This document shows positions 62,547 through 64,000 of a stretch of 64,000 nt of DNA, in pieces. Source of the DNA: Pseudomonas viridiflava (GTDB taxonomy: Bacteria; Pseudomonadota; Gammaproteobacteria; Pseudomonadales; Pseudomonadaceae); the NCBI RefSeq assembly GCF_001642795.1, contig NZ_LKEH01000015.1, positions 1-64,000 on the forward strand, in the 5' to 3' direction. The notes under the pieces were generated by a model that did no database searches, was not told the DNA's origin, and saw only the letters and a list, made by a program, of their open reading frames with translations. Each line of letters begins with the position of its first letter. Position 1 is the first letter of the stretch. A program made the translations under genes and the position numbers.

Positions 62547-63302
62547 TCAGGGTGTCAGCGGGGCAGGGGCGGTCCGTGGTGTGCTGTAACCGCCGTAATC
62601 GTTGATTGCTGAAAACACTACTTCTACGCCTGGTGTCGCGTAGGTCTCCTCCAGCAGGTAACGTTGGGTCGAAAAGGGGGCGAGCATGGCGGCCTGCCTG
62701 AGCTTTTCAGTCTTGCCGCTGCCATTGACTTCCAGACGAATGAACGACACGTGAAAAGGCGTCGGATTGGCGGCAGTCAGGTAGGTTTTTCCCTCCAGAC
62801 TGCTGATCGACCATTGCAGATCCTTGAGCCGGGAGATGGGGTTGTCCTTGAGCTGCGCAGGCCGATAGAACAGTTTCAGGCGTGTGCGCAGTGCGATGTT
62901 CAGTACGTTGCCTTGTGACGCGTCGGCCTGTGGGATTTCCTGGACGTTGAAGAAAAACAGCGATTCGCGATCATCGGGCAGATCATTGGGCAGGCCGTTT
63001 ATCTGCACCTGCTGTTCCTTGCCGGGGTTGAGGCGAAACAGCGAAGGTGAGGGGGCAAACGGCACGAGTGAGGTGGCGTCGTCCGCCTGGGTGTTGACCC
63101 ACGTCTGAACGGCGAAAGGTCGATTGCTCGGGTTGGAAATGATGACCGAAGTGCTGCGCTTGTCGCTGGCAAATACCACGCGAGTTGCATTGACGGTCAA
63201 TGCCGCACGAGCTTCGTGCATGAAAGCGGTGAGCATGAGCAAAGCCACGCAAAGCGCACGTGCACGGCCTGGAAAAACCTGCTGACGGGTTACGCCGATC
63301 AT
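62547..63302 (-). CDS. periplasmic fimbrial chaperone
   Basis: 251 aa PapD-like. Signal peptide (ALCVALLMLTAFMHEARA), G1 strand region TRVVFASDKRSTSVIISNPS, then FRLNPGKEQQVQI and SLFFFNVQEIPQ. I start at ATG 63302 because AAGG lies 8 nt upstream; ATG 63320 sits inside the hairpin 63316-63345. Donates the G1 strand to pilins in the periplasm. Confidence 0.92.
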   Translation of the reverse strand: MIGVTRQQVFPGRARALCVALLMLTAFMHEARAALTVNATRVVFASDKRSTSVIISNPSNRPFAVQTWVNTQADDATSLVPFAPSPSLFRLNPGKEQQVQINGLPNDLPDDRESLFFFNVQEIPQADASQGNVLNIALRTRLKLFYRPAQLKDNPISRLKDLQWSISSLEGKTYLTAANPTPFHVSFIRLEVNGSGKTEKLRQAAMLAPFSTQRYLLEETYATPGVEVVFSAINDYGGYSTPRTAPAPLTP

Positions 63303-63315
63303 TGGATTTACCTTG

Positions 63316-63345
63316 TGCATCCAGACCTCAGGAGGTCTGGATGCA
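63316..63345 (-). promoter_or_regulatory. intercistronic hairpin between pilin and chaperone genes
   Basis: TGCATCCAGACCT-CAGG-AGGTCTGGATGCA, a perfect 13-bp stem and 4-nt loop. It has no T run. Hairpins of this type in fimbrial operons stabilise the upstream pilin mRNA and lower downstream expression; that role is inferred. Confidence 0.75.
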
Positions 63346-63403
63346 TTGACGATGTTTCAGGTGGATGGTGCGTGGACGACCATGTCGGAAGCCAGCGGGC
63401 AGA

Positions 63404-63955
63404 TCAGTTGATTGCAACGACGAACTGCACGTCTGCCGAGGCCGTACCCGCAGTGACTGTGGCAGCGGTCGAGCGGTAGTAGGCATCGAATACCATGTCT
63501 GTGATGCCGTCCTTGATCAGCGGGTACTCGGCAGATTCCGCGCCGGGGGCGACAGCCGCGCCGGTGTGGTCCTTGATCACGATGGCCACGCCGGTCGCTC
63601 CATCCGAGGTAGGGGTAACACCAAAATAGCTGCCAGAGGTGTCAGCAGTACCGTTGAATGTCACCTTGGCGACGTCATCGACGCCGGTCAGACCGCAGCT
63701 GCCTTTATCGTCGATGCGCAGGGCAAATCGCTTGCCGCTGTATTCCTGGCCCACGCCGGTAAAACGGCTGGCGTCGACCGAACCCATTTTCACCAGATTG
63801 CCCACTGCGCCGTCGCCGGGATTGACGACTTCAATCGGGCAGGTACTGCTGGTGATCTTGCCTTCGAAGTTGATTGTGCCGGTATTGGCCGATGCCGACG
63901 CTGCATAAAGTGCGGCGGCCACGGTCAGGCCCAGTGCGGATACTGTTTTTTTCAC
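63404..63955 (-). CDS. type 1-like major fimbrial subunit
   Basis: 183 aa. Signal peptide MKKTVSALGLTVAAALYAAS cleaved near ASANT. One disulfide pair (STCPIEV and GSCGLTG), FEGKITSSTCP opening strand, and a C-terminal beta zipper ending VQFVVAIN. First gene of the operon read from the right edge; the promoter lies at or beyond the window end. Confidence 0.92.
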   Translation of the reverse strand: MKKTVSALGLTVAAALYAASASANTGTINFEGKITSSTCPIEVVNPGDGAVGNLVKMGSVDASRFTGVGQEYSGKRFALRIDDKGSCGLTGVDDVAKVTFNGTADTSGSYFGVTPTSDGATGVAIVIKDHTGAAVAPGAESAEYPLIKDGITDMVFDAYYRSTAATVTAGTASADVQFVVAIN

Positions 63956-64000
63956 GGTAAGAACCTTATGGCGAGGTGAAGTGTAGAAAGTTTTTTGCGT

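Overview
The window looks like a chromosomal segment of a fluorescent Pseudomonas, most likely of the P. syringae lineage. Three things point there. The gltA / sdhCDAB-sucAB-lpdG-sucCD block is followed by brnQ, htpG, a dienelactone hydrolase, fabB-fabA, a hybrid kinase and gpsA, an order familiar from P. aeruginosa. The coding DNA is GC-rich with Pseudomonas-type ribosome binding sites. Two copies of a long Pseudomonas-type intergenic palindrome (REPIN-like) are present. The species call is inference.

Region 1 (1-20.4 kb): the end of a leucine block (SAM methyltransferase, leuB) and asd, then a complete D-galactonate catabolic operon (dgoK-dgoA-dgoD-dgoT plus an IclR-type regulator). Next come a zinc alcohol dehydrogenase divergent from an AraC regulator, and etfQO divergent from etfBA with a PsrA-type operator in the gap. 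The region ends with a periplasmic binding protein and a DUF4398/OmpA-like lipoprotein pair, a MocR-type regulator, and small envelope or lipid-related genes.

Region 2 (20.4-33.6 kb): the central TCA-cycle cluster. gltA and the sdh-suc genes are divergent and each has a good sigma70-type promoter. Citrate synthase, succinate dehydrogenase, 2-oxoglutarate dehydrogenase with its E3, and succinyl-CoA synthetase are all intact.

Region 3 (33.6-52.3 kb): housekeeping genes. These are brnQ, a small lipoprotein with an AlgU-like promoter, htpG with a textbook sigma32-like promoter, a dienelactone hydrolase, a pirin, fabB-fabA, a PA1611-like hybrid kinase, gpsA, sixA, a thioesterase, two alpha/beta hydrolases, a DUF4892-like protein, an AI-2E-family permease and an OmpR-type two-component pair.

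Region 4 (52.3-64 kb): an accessory surface locus and the most unusual part. Two related signal-less Ig-like repeat proteins flank a pertactin-type autotransporter. The autotransporter is split by one in-frame TAG between passenger and beta-barrel, with the frame otherwise open. On the opposite strand a chaperone-usher fimbrial operon (pilin, chaperone, usher, adhesin) runs toward this locus, with a perfect hairpin between the pilin and chaperone genes.

No tRNA, rRNA, CRISPR array, transposase, integrase or replication origin was recognised.
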